From: Thermoplasmata archaeon
GTDB taxonomy: Archaea; Thermoplasmatota; Thermoplasmata; Lutacidiplasmatales; UBA184
Assembly (NCBI GenBank): GCA_030043855.1
Contig: JASHWW010000005.1
Location: 1 to 64,000, forward strand
Length of the DNA stretch: 64,000 nt
Reading direction: 5' to 3'
The translations under genes and the position numbers were made by a program. This document shows, piece by piece, positions 8,289 through 17,451 of the stretch. Within the stretch, counting starts at the first letter, position 1. Every line of letters starts with the position of its first letter. A model generated the notes under the pieces. It saw only the letters and a program-made list of their open reading frames with translations. It was not told the DNA's origin and searched no databases.

Positions 8289-9737
8289 TCAGTCGACCGA
8301 CTCGGGGGACGGCACGGGAGCCGGCGGCTCGCGGCCTCGCAGCACGGTGGGGATGAGCGCGCTGAACACCAGGATCGACGAGATGAGGAAGATCAGATGG
8401 ATGGCGGCGAGGAATCCCGCGCCTCCGGCGAACGGCACGGACGAGTTGGCGGTGCCCAGGAAGATCTGCTGGATCTCCGAGCGGCTGAGCGCCGAGGCCA
8501 TCACGACGAGGGTGAAGCCGAGGCTGACCGTCGAACCGGTGTTCAGGAAGGTGGTGCCGATCCCCGAGGCGACCCCCCGACGGGTCGGCGGGACCGCCGT
8601 CATCATCGCCGCCCGGTTCGGCGCCGCGAACAGCCCCATCCCGGCCCCGACGAGCAGGAGGGGAAGGGCCAGCTGCCAGAACGAATCGTCCGGGCCGATC
8701 TGCGAGAGCCAGAGGAATCCGCTCCCCGAAATGAGGAGCCCCGCGACCAGGAACGGCCGGGGACCGTAGCGATCGGAGAGCCAACCGCTCACCGGCCCGA
8801 CCGTCGCGAGCGAGGCCGAGACCGGGATGAGGAAGAGGCCCGCGGTGAACGGGCTGAGGAACCGGGGCGGACCTTGCAGGTAGAAGACGAGGATGAACGT
8901 GAACGCGCCCCGGGCCAGCGCGTTCAGCAGGAGGGCGACGGCGGACGCCGTGAACTGCCGATTTCGGAACAGGGAGAGGTCGAGCATCGGGGAGGCCTCG
9001 CGGGACTCGACCCAGAGGAAGGCGACGAGCATCGCTCCCCCGAATCCGCCGACCGCGATCGCGGTCGGACCGGCCAGCTGGCCGAGCGCCCCCAGCGTGA
9101 TCGCCAGCAGCAGCAGGGTGAGCCCGAGGGCGAACAGGACGTTCCCGGCCCAGTCGATCCGGGGCTTCTCCTCGGGCTTGGCGATCTCGTGCAGGTCGAT
9201 CCGGGCCCGGAGCGTCGCGATCACCCCGATCGGGACGTTCACGAAGAAGATCCATCGCCAGCCGATCGTGGACGTGATGATCCCGCCGAGCACGAGTCCC
9301 GAGACCGCCCCGACCACGATCGAGACCTGGTTCACGCCGAGCGCCCGCCCGCGCTCGTTGGGCGGGAAGGCGTCGGTGATGATCGCGGCGGAGTTCGAGA
9401 AGAGGAACCCCGCGCCCACGGCCTGGACCAGGCGGAAGAGGACGAGCTCGAGCCCGGTCTGCGAGAACCCGCAGAGCGCCGAGCCGGCGGTGAAGATCGC
9501 GAACCCGAGCACGTAGAGGCGGACCCGTCCGAACATGTCGGAGAGACGCCCGAAGTTGAGCAGCACGACGGCGGTGAGGAGCGAGTACCCGAGGAGGATC
9601 CAGAGGACCAGCGTCGGCGACGTCCCCGGCAGCTCGCGGCCGATCGTCGGCAGCGAGATCAGGACGATGTTCGTGTCGATCGCCGCCATCAGGGTGGCGA
9701 TCGTGGTGTTCGACAACACCCGCCACTTGTACTCCAC
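8289..9737 (-). CDS. MFS efflux transporter, DHA2 (EmrB/QacA) type
   Basis: A 482-residue integral membrane protein with about 14 hydrophobic helices, the number typical of the DHA2 family. The first helix carries DTNIVLISLPTIGREL, and the loop between helices 2 and 3 is GRLSDMFGRVRLYVLG, the MFS motif A. A motif-C-like glycine-rich helix (VVGAVSGLVLGGIITSTIGW) marks proton-driven antiporters. It probably exports drugs, dyes or toxic metabolites. It starts at GTG 9737. The gene is monocistronic and converges on the surface-protein gene at 8240. The substrate cannot be deduced. Confidence 0.85.
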   Translation of the reverse strand: MEYKWRVLSNTTIATLMAAIDTNIVLISLPTIGRELPGTSPTLVLWILLGYSLLTAVVLLNFGRLSDMFGRVRLYVLGFAIFTAGSALCGFSQTGLELVLFRLVQAVGAGFLFSNSAAIITDAFPPNERGRALGVNQVSIVVGAVSGLVLGGIITSTIGWRWIFFVNVPIGVIATLRARIDLHEIAKPEEKPRIDWAGNVLFALGLTLLLLAITLGALGQLAGPTAIAVGGFGGAMLVAFLWVESREASPMLDLSLFRNRQFTASAVALLLNALARGAFTFILVFYLQGPPRFLSPFTAGLFLIPVSASLATVGPVSGWLSDRYGPRPFLVAGLLISGSGFLWLSQIGPDDSFWQLALPLLLVGAGMGLFAAPNRAAMMTAVPPTRRGVASGIGTTFLNTGSTVSLGFTLVVMASALSRSEIQQIFLGTANSSVPFAGGAGFLAAIHLIFLISSILVFSALIPTVLRGREPPAPVPSPESVD

Positions 9738-9820
9738 GGAACGCTCACCCCCCGTCGCGCGGCGCCCCGGCTCCGGGGCCGGCCCGTCTCATCGGCGGAA
9801 CGTCTCCGGCACGCGCGGCC

Positions 9821-10264
9821 TCACCCGAGCGGTCCGTGGGTCGCCTGGAAGCCCGCGATCTCGGACGAGAGCTGGTCGACGTACTGGCGGAAGGCGGAGA
9901 GGACGTGACGGGACGTCACGATCCCGACCACCTCCTCGCCCGATCGTACCACGAGCCGTCGGACGCCGAGTTGCGACATCGTCGTCGCGACCTCGTCGGT
10001 CGGGGTATCGGGAGCGCACGTGTGCAACACGGGCGACGCGATCTCGCGCATGCGGATCCGGCTCGGGTCGACCCCGGGAGCGACCACCTTCTCGAGGTAG
10101 TCCCATTCGGTCGCGATGCCGGCCACGACGGGCGGGTCGCCGCGTGTGACCAACGCGTACCCCTTGCGCGCGGCCAGCATCGCGCGCGCGCAGGTCAGAG
10201 CGTCCACCTCGCCGTCGATCTTGAGGAGGTGGGAGTCCATAATCTCCTTCGCCCGGAGCACCAT
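9821..10264 (-). CDS. tandem CBS-domain protein
   Basis: A 147-residue protein made of two CBS motifs: roughly residues 5-60 (VLRAKEIMDSHLLKIDGEV) and 75-135 (MREIASPVLHTCAPDTPTDE, then VRRLVVRSGEEVVGIVTSR). Pairs like this form a Bateman module that binds adenine nucleotides or similar ligands and controls a partner. No effector domain is attached and the partner is unknown. The start at 10264 is the ATG that opens the first CBS motif; an upstream in-frame extension is Arg-rich and improbable. Confidence 0.8.
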   Translation of the reverse strand: MVLRAKEIMDSHLLKIDGEVDALTCARAMLAARKGYALVTRGDPPVVAGIATEWDYLEKVVAPGVDPSRIRMREIASPVLHTCAPDTPTDEVATTMSQLGVRRLVVRSGEEVVGIVTSRHVLSAFRQYVDQLSSEIAGFQATHGPLG

Positions 10265-10352
10265 GGGCCGGCCACCCCATCGACGATTATGAGCCCGCGT
10301 CGGTCGGACGGGCGAGCGCACGCGTGATACGGCTCGGCCGTTCCCCGCGGTC

Positions 10353-11387
10353 GTGGCAGACCCGGAATTCGAGGTCGGCCTCCTGCGAGGATTCCGGTTC
10401 GCCTGCCGCCCGGACTGCGGGCTGTGCTGCTACACCTCGCCTCAGGTCGCCCCCGACGAGTGGCGCCGACTTCGGGAGGTTCGCCCGGAGCTGACCGCGG
10501 TGCGGGCCGGCGGATCGGTCTGCGTTCCGGCCCGGTCCAACGGCGGCGCCTGCGTCCTGTTGACGGAAAACCGGTGCTCGGTCCACGCGGTACGCCCCCA
10601 TCCGTGCCGGGAGTTCCCGATCTCCGTCCACGTCGGGCATAGGTTGCAAGCCAGCGTGGTGCTCTCGTGCCCGGGGATCGGATTGGATGGGTTGGTGGGC
10701 GACCGCGAGGATCGCGAGCCGAGCGGGTTCGATGCGGAGCTCCTCGCCGTCCGGACCCGGATCGGGCGCGAGGGCGAGCGGCGCGTCGCCGAAGCAGCTC
10801 GCCGACGTCGCAAGATCCGTCGCGTGCTGGAGGCCGAGGGCCGATGGGAGGAGGAGGAGCCGGTTCGCCAGTGGCTCGGCGACCGGATTCCCCTGCCCTC
10901 CGCCGGCTCGTTCCCGCCCGATCCGCCTCCGCCGATCGACGAACCGTGGGAGTTCCTGCCGATGTACTTCGACGGTCGGGCCGGGCCGGTCGCGCTCGGG
11001 TCCCGCGAGGACGGCTGGGAGGCCGTCGAGCTCGCCCCGACGGGCGGAGGTTCTCCCCTCGGGGTGGCGGTCCCTCCGGATCGCCCGCCGAAGTTGGACG
11101 AAGGCGCGCGGGAGCTGCTGGAGGCGTACCTCCGGTACTGGCTCGCGAGGGACGCCTTCTTTGGGACGCTGCACGTCGAGCTCTTGGACCGGAGGCCGGG
11201 CACGGTCCGTGAGGAAGCGGAGCGAACGCTCCGGGAGATCGGTGCCGCGACCGTCGCGACCTCGTACGTCCGGGCGCAGTTCCGTCGCGGACCCCCCGAA
11301 GAGCTCCGGCGCGACGATCTCGAGCGGGGGATCCGGGCGGTCGACCTCGACTGGCTCGACCGGGCCTCCTGGGGAGGACGGCTCTAA
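10353..11387 (+). CDS. YkgJ-family (UPF0153) cysteine-cluster protein with long C-terminal extension
   Basis: A 344-residue protein. The N-terminus holds the YkgJ-type cysteine pattern CRPDCGLCCYT (Cys18, 22, 25, 26) and downstream NRCSVHAVRPHPCREFP, with further cysteines near 57 and 103. Such clusters bind zinc or an iron-sulfur centre; the family's biochemical role is not settled. After about residue 120 there is a basic helical region and then a roughly 150-residue acidic/Leu-rich part without recognised motifs, so it is longer than simple YkgJ proteins. It starts at GTG 10353. The stop overlaps the stop of the convergent deacetylase gene by 4 bp. Confidence 0.7.
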   Translation: MADPEFEVGLLRGFRFACRPDCGLCCYTSPQVAPDEWRRLREVRPELTAVRAGGSVCVPARSNGGACVLLTENRCSVHAVRPHPCREFPISVHVGHRLQASVVLSCPGIGLDGLVGDREDREPSGFDAELLAVRTRIGREGERRVAEAARRRRKIRRVLEAEGRWEEEEPVRQWLGDRIPLPSAGSFPPDPPPPIDEPWEFLPMYFDGRAGPVALGSREDGWEAVELAPTGGGSPLGVAVPPDRPPKLDEGARELLEAYLRYWLARDAFFGTLHVELLDRRPGTVREEAERTLREIGAATVATSYVRAQFRRGPPEELRRDDLERGIRAVDLDWLDRASWGGRL

Positions 11388-12535
11388 GGCCCGGGAAATC
11401 GGATCCCGATCGCGGCCTCGAGCTCCGCCACCAGACGGTCCCCGTGCTCCGGCCGCCAGCGACTCGGGAGGGGAGTCGCCGGCTCGGCCCACACGGGCGG
11501 CGCCTCCGTCCCGATCGTTTCGAAGAACTCCAGGCGCCAGGGCTCCGGAAGCGCGACGCCGTCCGCGGGAACGGAGTCCGGGTCCATCAGGATCCGCCCC
11601 GTTCGTGCGAGCACCCGTCCCACGGACTCCGCGCGGTATCCTCCTCCTCCGGTGACCAAGAGCCGCCCGTCGCTGTACCTCTGGGACCACTCGAGCAGCC
11701 AGCGGTCGATCTGGGCGTACGCCTCCGGCGTGTACTGGAGGCGCGCGAGCGGGTCCCCCCAATGCCCGTCGACCCCGTGCTGGGCGACGATCAGCTCGGG
11801 CCGGAACGACTCCAGAAGCGGCGGGACGACTCGTCGGACGAGGGAGAGCAACGCCTCGTCGCCCGCGGTCGGGGGCAACGGGAGATTCACCTTCGCCCCG
11901 GCGCCGTCTCCCCGGCCGGTCTCGTTCGGGAAGCCGGTCCCCGGAAACAACGTACGTCCGTCCTGATGCACGTCGATGTCGAGCAGCCGCCCGCAGTCGT
12001 AGAACCCGTACATCACACCGTCTCCGTGATGGGCGTCGATGTCCAGATAGCAGACCCGCAGTCCTCGGGCGATGGCGGCCGCGATCGCGACCGCGACGTC
12101 GTTGAAGACGCAGAACCCGCTCGCGCGTCCCGGGTGGGCGTGGTGGAGGCCGCCCCCGGGGTGGAAGGCGGGGCGCCGGGACTCCAGCGTGCGCTCGAGC
12201 GCGACCGTGGCCCCTCCGACCAGGCGCGCCGCGGCCTCGTAGCACCCGGGGAACGCGGGCGTATCGCCCTGGTCCAGGTAGAGCCGCTCCTCGTACGCTC
12301 CCGCGCGCTCGACGAAGTCCAGGTACGGGGTCGCGTGAAACGTCGACAGCTCCGGGCGCCCGCTCGGGACGACCGATCGGATCCACGCGACGTCCGGAGC
12401 GTCCGGGACATCGAGCGAGAGCTCGAGGAGGCGGACGGCGAGCGAGCGACTGGCCTCGGAGAACGGGTGGTCCCCTCCGAAGTCGTAGTCGGTGAACCGG
12501 GGATCCCAGACGATCGTCGCTCGGGGTTCGGCCAT
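11384..12535 (-). CDS. histone deacetylase superfamily enzyme (AcuC/acetylpolyamine deacetylase type)
   Basis: A 383-residue zinc hydrolase of the arginase/deacetylase fold. Visible catalytic elements are GGGLHHAHP (His131-His132), YLDIDAHHGDGVMYGF (Asp167 and His169 as zinc ligands), QHGVDGHWGDPL (Asp256 as third ligand) and the GGGGY loop with the transition-state Tyr. Family members remove acetyl groups from lysine, polyamines or small amides. With no histone gene in view, the substrate is open. I chose ATG 12535 because conserved sequence begins there and a TATA-like element (cggtaaaagtgg, 12559-12572) sits about 30 bp upstream. Confidence 0.88.
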   Translation of the reverse strand: MAEPRATIVWDPRFTDYDFGGDHPFSEASRSLAVRLLELSLDVPDAPDVAWIRSVVPSGRPELSTFHATPYLDFVERAGAYEERLYLDQGDTPAFPGCYEAAARLVGGATVALERTLESRRPAFHPGGGLHHAHPGRASGFCVFNDVAVAIAAAIARGLRVCYLDIDAHHGDGVMYGFYDCGRLLDIDVHQDGRTLFPGTGFPNETGRGDGAGAKVNLPLPPTAGDEALLSLVRRVVPPLLESFRPELIVAQHGVDGHWGDPLARLQYTPEAYAQIDRWLLEWSQRYSDGRLLVTGGGGYRAESVGRVLARTGRILMDPDSVPADGVALPEPWRLEFFETIGTEAPPVWAEPATPLPSRWRPEHGDRLVAELEAAIGIRFPGP

Positions 12536-12641
12536 GCCCGCGGGACACCGGAGGCGCGGTCCGGTAAAAGTGGTCCGGTCGCCTCCGCCGTCCGGAGGCA
12601 TTATCTGGCCGGGTCGTTCGGCACGCCCGGCGGGGGATCCG

Positions 12642-12866
12642 ATGGGGATCGAGGACGAGGTCTCGTCGAACGCGGTCAAGGTCTACAAGGCGATGAAGGA
12701 GCTCGGCATGCTCGTCGAAGAGAAGATGGGCACCGCCGAGCGGATCACTCAGTCCGCGAAGCTGCCGAAGACGATGGTGATGAACGCCCTGCAGGAACTG
12801 CAGACGAAGGGGTTCGCCCGTCGGAAGGTGCGCGAGAAAGCCGCCGGCTACTTCCTCACGAAGTAG
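12642..12866 (+). CDS. small winged-helix DNA-binding protein
   Basis: A 74-residue protein, all of it one helix-turn-helix/winged-helix domain: helix 1 NAVKVYKAMKELG, the HTH around ERITQSAKLPKTMVMNALQE, then a basic wing KGFARRKVREKAAGYF. It is probably a small transcription factor or chromatin-associated protein. The start at 12642 opens the domain, and the AT-rich cattatctgg at 12599-12608 may be its TATA box. The 3' end overlaps the convergent TFB gene by 11 bp. Confidence 0.7.
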   Translation: MGIEDEVSSNAVKVYKAMKELGMLVEEKMGTAERITQSAKLPKTMVMNALQELQTKGFARRKVREKAAGYFLTK

Positions 12867-13833
12867 TATCGGGCGACTCGGTCGCGTGGGCCTGCTCGTC
12901 GTGCGCCCAGACCTTCTGGACGAGCCGGCTGGTCGAGCGGAGCGTCACCTCGGTCACGGAACTCACGCGCGCCACCTGCGCCCGGGACCGGTGCTCGCCG
13001 TTGCGCTCCGCGGCCAGATAGATCAGCGCCGCGACGAGACCGTGCGGGCTCAATCCGGAGAGCTCGGGGTCCTCGCGCGCTTCGTCGAGCATCGCTTCGA
13101 CCGTGGACCGGACCCGCGGGGAGAGGGCCAGCTCCTGCGCGTACCGTGCGAGGAACGACTTCGCGCCCACGCCCGGGATCGCGAGCCCGCTGCCCCGCTG
13201 GATGACCTTGAAGGTGCGGCCGACCTCGGCCCGCTCCGCGCCGACCGCGGTCGCGACCTCCCCGAGCGTCCGGGGGATCGAGTACCGGCGGCACGCCGCG
13301 TAGACGCACGCCCCGACGCTCGCCGGCAGGCTCCGGCCTCGGAAGAGTCCCCGCGCCTTCGACTCGCGATAGACGTGCTCCGTCTCGGTGAGCACGATCG
13401 GCGGGAGGCCCATCTTTTCCCCCGCGACCTGGATCTCGCCGCGGACGGGCGAGCGCTCCAGCGCGCCGTCAGCGACCCGGGAGGTCTGCCGCTGCATGAC
13501 GCGCTTCAGGTGCTGGAACTCGTACCGCCGATGCCAATCGAGACGGCGTCCCTGCCCGTCGCGGCTGAGCGAGAGGGTCGACCCCAAGAGTCGCTTCGAC
13601 CCTCCGGGGGTCACAAAGGGGCCGATCCCGCGCCCGCTGCCGGCCGACGTCTGCGGGTCGATCGGTGGGGGAGGACTGGAGAGGATCGCCACCTCGTCGA
13701 GGACGAGACCGCATTCGGCGCAGCAGGTCTCCGAGCGGGCGGGGTCGACGATCCGGTGCGTGCTGCGGCACATCGGGCAGGGGGTCGGTCCCCCAGCGGC
13801 GGCCACCTCGGGTCGAGTCCCGGTCTCGCCCAC
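12856..13833 (-). CDS. tfb: transcription initiation factor TFB
   Basis: A 325-residue protein. It begins with a zinc ribbon (CPMC at about 18-21, then CCAEC), then a B-reader segment rich in Pro/Gly with LSRDGQGRRLDW, and two cyclin-like repeats (about 130-220 and 225-315; ASVGACVYAACRRYSIPRT and PHGLVAALIYLAAERNG). This matches TFB/TFIIB, which binds TBP-TATA and recruits RNA polymerase. It starts at GTG 13833, with a TATA element ctattaattc at 13858-13866 on this strand, 28 bp upstream. Start codons further upstream lie in unrelated sequence. Confidence 0.92.
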   Translation of the reverse strand: MGETGTRPEVAAAGGPTPCPMCRSTHRIVDPARSETCCAECGLVLDEVAILSSPPPPIDPQTSAGSGRGIGPFVTPGGSKRLLGSTLSLSRDGQGRRLDWHRRYEFQHLKRVMQRQTSRVADGALERSPVRGEIQVAGEKMGLPPIVLTETEHVYRESKARGLFRGRSLPASVGACVYAACRRYSIPRTLGEVATAVGAERAEVGRTFKVIQRGSGLAIPGVGAKSFLARYAQELALSPRVRSTVEAMLDEAREDPELSGLSPHGLVAALIYLAAERNGEHRSRAQVARVSSVTEVTLRSTSRLVQKVWAHDEQAHATESPDTTS

Positions 13834-13857
13834 GGTACTCCCGTGATGGCCGGGCCC

Positions 13858-13911
13858 TATTAATTCTCGTCCAACGGCCTTCGGGAACCGCGCCGAATGA
13901 AGCCTATTTGA
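13858..13911. promoter_or_regulatory. divergent promoter pair for tfb and a membrane protein
   Basis: The leftward TATA (ttaata core, 13858-13866) is 28 bp from the tfb GTG. The rightward TATA (cctatttga, 13903-13911) is 27 bp from the GTG at 13934. Both spacings predict leaderless transcripts. The two promoters are back to back within 100 bp. Confidence 0.55.
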
Positions 13912-13933
13912 GAGGTGCGGGACTGTCAGGGCG

Positions 13934-14569
13934 GTGCGCACTGGCCTCGTTCTCGTCGGCATCGGAATGGCGGTCATCGGCGCGGGAGTGATCGCATCGC
14001 TCGCGCTGGCGCCCGACCCGGGCACCCTCCGGGAGTCGTGGCCGATCGACATCGAGAATCTGACCAGCAACGCCTCCCGGGGCGTGCCGGTCCCGGTCAC
14101 CGATGGAGCCTCTTCGGTGTTCTCGTTCGATTGGGTCGCTTCGAGCGCGGCTGAGGCGAGCCTCTGGCCGGCCGTCTCGTGCGGCGCGGCCGTCGGCGCC
14201 TGCCCCACGACGGAGCTCCCGGTCGTCCACTGGAACGCTACGACGCACGGTGACTGGACGACGCACGGCGACCTCCCCTCGTACTACCTTCTCACCATCT
14301 GGGCCGCCGCGAAGTCGTCGGTGAACTTCACCGGCCAGGTCGCGGAGACGTACTCGGCCCCGAGTCTGGCGATCCCGACCTGGGCCGAGATCTCGGTGAT
14401 CGTCGGCGGAGTCGTCCTGCTCGGGATCGGAGCGATGGCCCTGTTCCTCGGGCTGTTCCTGCGGACCTCGATCTACCGGGGACCGCCTCCGCCGCCTCCG
14501 CCGGAGCTCGCGGTCGACGAGACCGACGAGTTTGACGACGAGCCGCCCGACCCGCCGAACCCGAGCTGA
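13934..14569 (+). CDS. membrane protein with two transmembrane helices, unknown function
   Basis: A 211-residue protein. Transmembrane helix 1 is at about 4-26 (GLVLVGIGMAVIGAGVIASL). An exterior Asn/Thr-rich region of about 120 residues contains one CGAAVGAC pair that could form a disulfide. Helix 2 (about 150-178) is followed by a cytoplasmic tail rich in Pro and Asp/Glu. I recognise no family. It starts at GTG 13934. It is transcribed divergently from tfb and converges on the aIF5B gene. Confidence 0.6.
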   Translation: MRTGLVLVGIGMAVIGAGVIASLALAPDPGTLRESWPIDIENLTSNASRGVPVPVTDGASSVFSFDWVASSAAEASLWPAVSCGAAVGACPTTELPVVHWNATTHGDWTTHGDLPSYYLLTIWAAAKSSVNFTGQVAETYSAPSLAIPTWAEISVIVGGVVLLGIGAMALFLGLFLRTSIYRGPPPPPPPELAVDETDEFDDEPPDPPNPS

Positions 14570-14585
14570 CCGAGCCGGGGGGCGA

Positions 14586-16349
14586 CTACTGCCCCCAGAA
14601 CGGCCTCTCGGCCCGGTGAATCCGTACGACCTCTTCGAGGATCTCGCCCTCGCGCGGCGTCAGGGCCTGCTGCCGCAACGCCCGGGCCGCCGATTCCGGG
14701 ATCGATGTGAGCAGGGCATCGCCGGGTTTCAGATTCCGACCGATCACCGCCCCCTCGATCGAGGCCGCGAGCTCGGTCCCCTCCTCCGCTTCGGCGACGC
14801 TCTCGCCGTCCCGTTGCAGGCCGCGGAGCACCCCGACCTCGGATCCGTCGGTGTGCATCAGGCGGACGCCCGGGCGCAGCGTCCCGCCGACCACCTTCAC
14901 GCCCACGATCGCCGGCTTGGAGACGCGGAACACGAATCCGGGCAGCACCTCGAGCTTCGCGGGGTGGACGAGTTCCAGCCGCCGCTGGGCCTGGAGCTCC
15001 CGGCTCCTCTGTTGGCGCCACGTCTCGTACTCCTCCATCGCCCGGTACATCACGTCGGCCCGGAAGATCTTGACCGGCCCGTCCTCCCCTTCGGGGAGGG
15101 CGTCGGGAAGCACGGGCACGTTGAACGCGATCACCGCCCGATGGGTCGGGTCCTTCACGTCGGCCATCCGGAGGATGGTCGACCGCCCGACCGGTCCGAC
15201 CCCGGCCTCGTGGACCGGCAGGTTCCTCTGCCGGCACTCGAAGGCGAGCGCCTCGAGCCCCCCCAGCGTGTCGGCGTAGATGGCGACGCCGCTCTCCGCG
15301 AGCTCGGCGACCGGGTGCGATTCGCGGGTCAGCGCGGCCCGGACCTCCTCGGTCTCGGCGGTCGTCCGGACGACCTTGAGGAGCCCGCCGGGCATCGCAT
15401 CCTCGATCCCGGGCGCCGACAGATACACGCCCGCGGCCGCGCGCACTGCGGCGAGCGACTCGAGCCGGCGCTGCTTCGAGACCTTCCCCTCCTTGGGAGG
15501 GATCGGGCGGTAGATCCCGCGCACGCGGGTCTCGAACGGCTCGGTGCGGCCGGTCGCGACGACGGTGTCGCCGACCTTGAGGGTCCCCTTGTAGACGATG
15601 ATGCTGCTGACCGGGCCGACCCCGCGCTGGTCGCTCCGCTCGACGATCGTCGCCTCCCCCTCGCCCGCCTGGAGTTCGAGCTCCTCGGTCAGGAACCGTT
15701 GCGCGAGGCCGACGAGGAGCGCGATGAGCTCGGGGACGCCGACGCCGGTCTTGGACGACACCGGGACGATCCCGAGGTTCCGGGTGAAGTCGGTGACCCG
15801 GTCGTACCGGTCCGCCGAGAATCCCATCTGGACGAGGTCCTCCGCGACGCGGTAGAGGTGCGCGTCCAGCGCCTTCTCGAACTCCGGGCCGGACCGCTGG
15901 ATCTCCTCGCGGAGCGAGACCGTTCCCGTGGCCTTGCGCCAGCCGGGCAGGAGGTCGATCTTCGTGAGGGCCACCGCGAACGGCGTCTTCTCGCGCCGGA
16001 GAATCTCGACGGACTCGCGAGTTTGCGGCATGAACCCCTCGCGAGCGTCCACGACGAGGATCGCGAGGTCGGAGAGCGCCCCGCCCCGCCGGCGGAGGGT
16101 CTCGAAGGAGCGGTGTCCCGGCGTGTCGACGAAGAGCAGCCCCGGGATGCGCATCTGGTCGCCCCGGAGGATCCCCTCGCAGAGCTTCCGGACGACCGGG
16201 CCCGGTACCTCGACGGCCCCGATGTGCTGGGTGATCCCGCCGGCCTCCCGCGAGGCGCGCACGCTCCCGGCGATGCGGTCGAGGAGCGTCGTCTTGCCGT
16301 GGTCGACGTGCCCCAGGAGGGAGACGATCGGCTCGCGCAGGTCGGCCAC
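14586..16349 (-). CDS. infB: translation initiation factor aIF5B (IF-2 family GTPase)
   Basis: A 587-residue GTPase, the usual archaeal length. The G1 motif [13 protein letters not shown] is at about 13-25, followed by GGITQHIGA (switch 1), [16 protein letters not shown] (G3) and [14 protein letters not shown] (G4). Further on are the domain II barrel, the domain III Rossmann-like region ([17 protein letters not shown]) and the domain IV barrel ending in [16 protein letters not shown]. It promotes ribosomal subunit joining. It starts at GTG 16349, only 24 bp after the galT stop, so the two may be co-transcribed. There is no intein. Confidence 0.95.
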   Translation of the reverse strand: MADLREPIVSLLGHVDHGKTTLLDRIAGSVRASREAGGITQHIGAVEVPGPVVRKLCEGILRGDQMRIPGLLFVDTPGHRSFETLRRRGGALSDLAILVVDAREGFMPQTRESVEILRREKTPFAVALTKIDLLPGWRKATGTVSLREEIQRSGPEFEKALDAHLYRVAEDLVQMGFSADRYDRVTDFTRNLGIVPVSSKTGVGVPELIALLVGLAQRFLTEELELQAGEGEATIVERSDQRGVGPVSSIIVYKGTLKVGDTVVATGRTEPFETRVRGIYRPIPPKEGKVSKQRRLESLAAVRAAAGVYLSAPGIEDAMPGGLLKVVRTTAETEEVRAALTRESHPVAELAESGVAIYADTLGGLEALAFECRQRNLPVHEAGVGPVGRSTILRMADVKDPTHRAVIAFNVPVLPDALPEGEDGPVKIFRADVMYRAMEEYETWRQQRSRELQAQRRLELVHPAKLEVLPGFVFRVSKPAIVGVKVVGGTLRPGVRLMHTDGSEVGVLRGLQRDGESVAEAEEGTELAASIEGAVIGRNLKPGDALLTSIPESAARALRQQALTPREGEILEEVVRIHRAERPFWGQ

Positions 16350-16373
16350 GCGCGGTCGACGAGGGGCCGACCC

Positions 16374-17405
16374 TTAGCGTTTCTCGCCGACCGCCTCGGG
16401 AGCCGCGAGGGCGGCGCGCAGCCGCTCGGCCGCCGCTTCGGGCGGGATCGGATTGACGGCGACCCCGGTGCCGACCTCGAAGCCGTCGGGGCGGATCGTC
16501 CGCGGCAGCAACTCGAGGTACCAGTGCTCCGATTCGCTGCCGAGCCCGCCCGCCCCGCTCCGGGTCACGAGGTTGTAGGAGACGCCCGGAACGAGCGATC
16601 GGAGCGCGCGCAGGGTCCGGGGCACCCGCTCCGCCAGCTCGTCGAGCTCCGCGTCGGTCGAATCGCCGAACGTCCGCGCATGCCGACGGGGAAGGAATCG
16701 CACCTCGTACGGAAGGGCGGAGGCGTACGGGGCGTACGTCACGAACGATGCGCCTCGGTCTAGCAGGCGAGCCCCGCCGGCCTCCTCGCGCGCCCCGATC
16801 TCTTCGTATGCGCACGGAACCCCCTCCGCGCGGGCCCACGCCCGGGCGCCCGCGGCCTCCTCGGCGAGCTCCAACGGCACGAACGGGAGCGCGATCGCTT
16901 GCGCGTGGGGGTGCGTCAGCGTGCCTCCGGACTCGGGCCCGGCGTTCTCGAACAGGATGGAGCTCTGGATCCCCGGTCGGCCCGCGAGGTCGCGGATCCG
17001 GTCCCGGCCCATCCGGAGCACCTCGGCGGCCGCCTCGGGAAGGAACTCCGCGAATCCGGGCGCGTGATCCGGGCTCATGACGATCACCTCGTGGTAGCCG
17101 GTCGCCGCGCGCCGGACGCCGAGCGGCGTGCGTTCCCCGAGGAGATGCGGGTCGGGAGGTCCCTCGAGCGTCGGGAACCGGTTGGGGATCGACCGTACCG
17201 TCCACCCGGGAGCGTTCGGCGGTCGGCCCGGTGGACCGAAGGCGGCCGTCTCCGCGGGCGTCCGCGCCTCGTGACCGCCGCAGAACGGACACTCTCCGTC
17301 CGGCGGGGCGGGGGCACGTCCCCGGTACTCGTCCGGCCTCGCGAGCCGTCCCTCGGCGATGACGACCCACCGACCGGAGAACGGGTCCTGCCGCAGCTCC
17401 GACAT
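16374..17405 (-). CDS. galT: galactose-1-phosphate uridylyltransferase
   Basis: A 343-residue HIT-superfamily nucleotidyltransferase. It has the N-terminal [14 protein letters not shown] segment, an early CPFC zinc pair, SIPNRFPTL, and the catalytic LTHPHAQ loop (HPH with the nucleophilic His), followed by a C-terminal half with [11 protein letters not shown] and [10 protein letters not shown]. It exchanges UMP between UDP-glucose and galactose-1-phosphate or a related sugar phosphate. No other Leloir gene is nearby, so the natural sugar is unproven. ATG 17405 starts the conserved sequence; the in-frame start at 17420 adds only five residues. Confidence 0.88.
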   Translation of the reverse strand: MSELRQDPFSGRWVVIAEGRLARPDEYRGRAPAPPDGECPFCGGHEARTPAETAAFGPPGRPPNAPGWTVRSIPNRFPTLEGPPDPHLLGERTPLGVRRAATGYHEVIVMSPDHAPGFAEFLPEAAAEVLRMGRDRIRDLAGRPGIQSSILFENAGPESGGTLTHPHAQAIALPFVPLELAEEAAGARAWARAEGVPCAYEEIGAREEAGGARLLDRGASFVTYAPYASALPYEVRFLPRRHARTFGDSTDAELDELAERVPRTLRALRSLVPGVSYNLVTRSGAGGLGSESEHWYLELLPRTIRPDGFEVGTGVAVNPIPPEAAAERLRAALAAPEAVGEKR

Positions 17406-17451
17406 CGCGCGACCGACCAACCCCGGCGCCCACTTGAGCCGGCGGGGCGGC

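Noticed and set aside
13834..14208. Upstream extension of TFB to 14208
   Set aside because: It would overlap a divergent gene and its promoter. The zinc ribbon follows GTG 13833, which has a correctly spaced TATA.
14473..17433. A 986-codon minus-strand frame over aIF5B and galT
   Set aside because: It is offset from the aIF5B and GalT reading frames, Arg/Gly-rich and without motifs; the two recognised genes explain the region.
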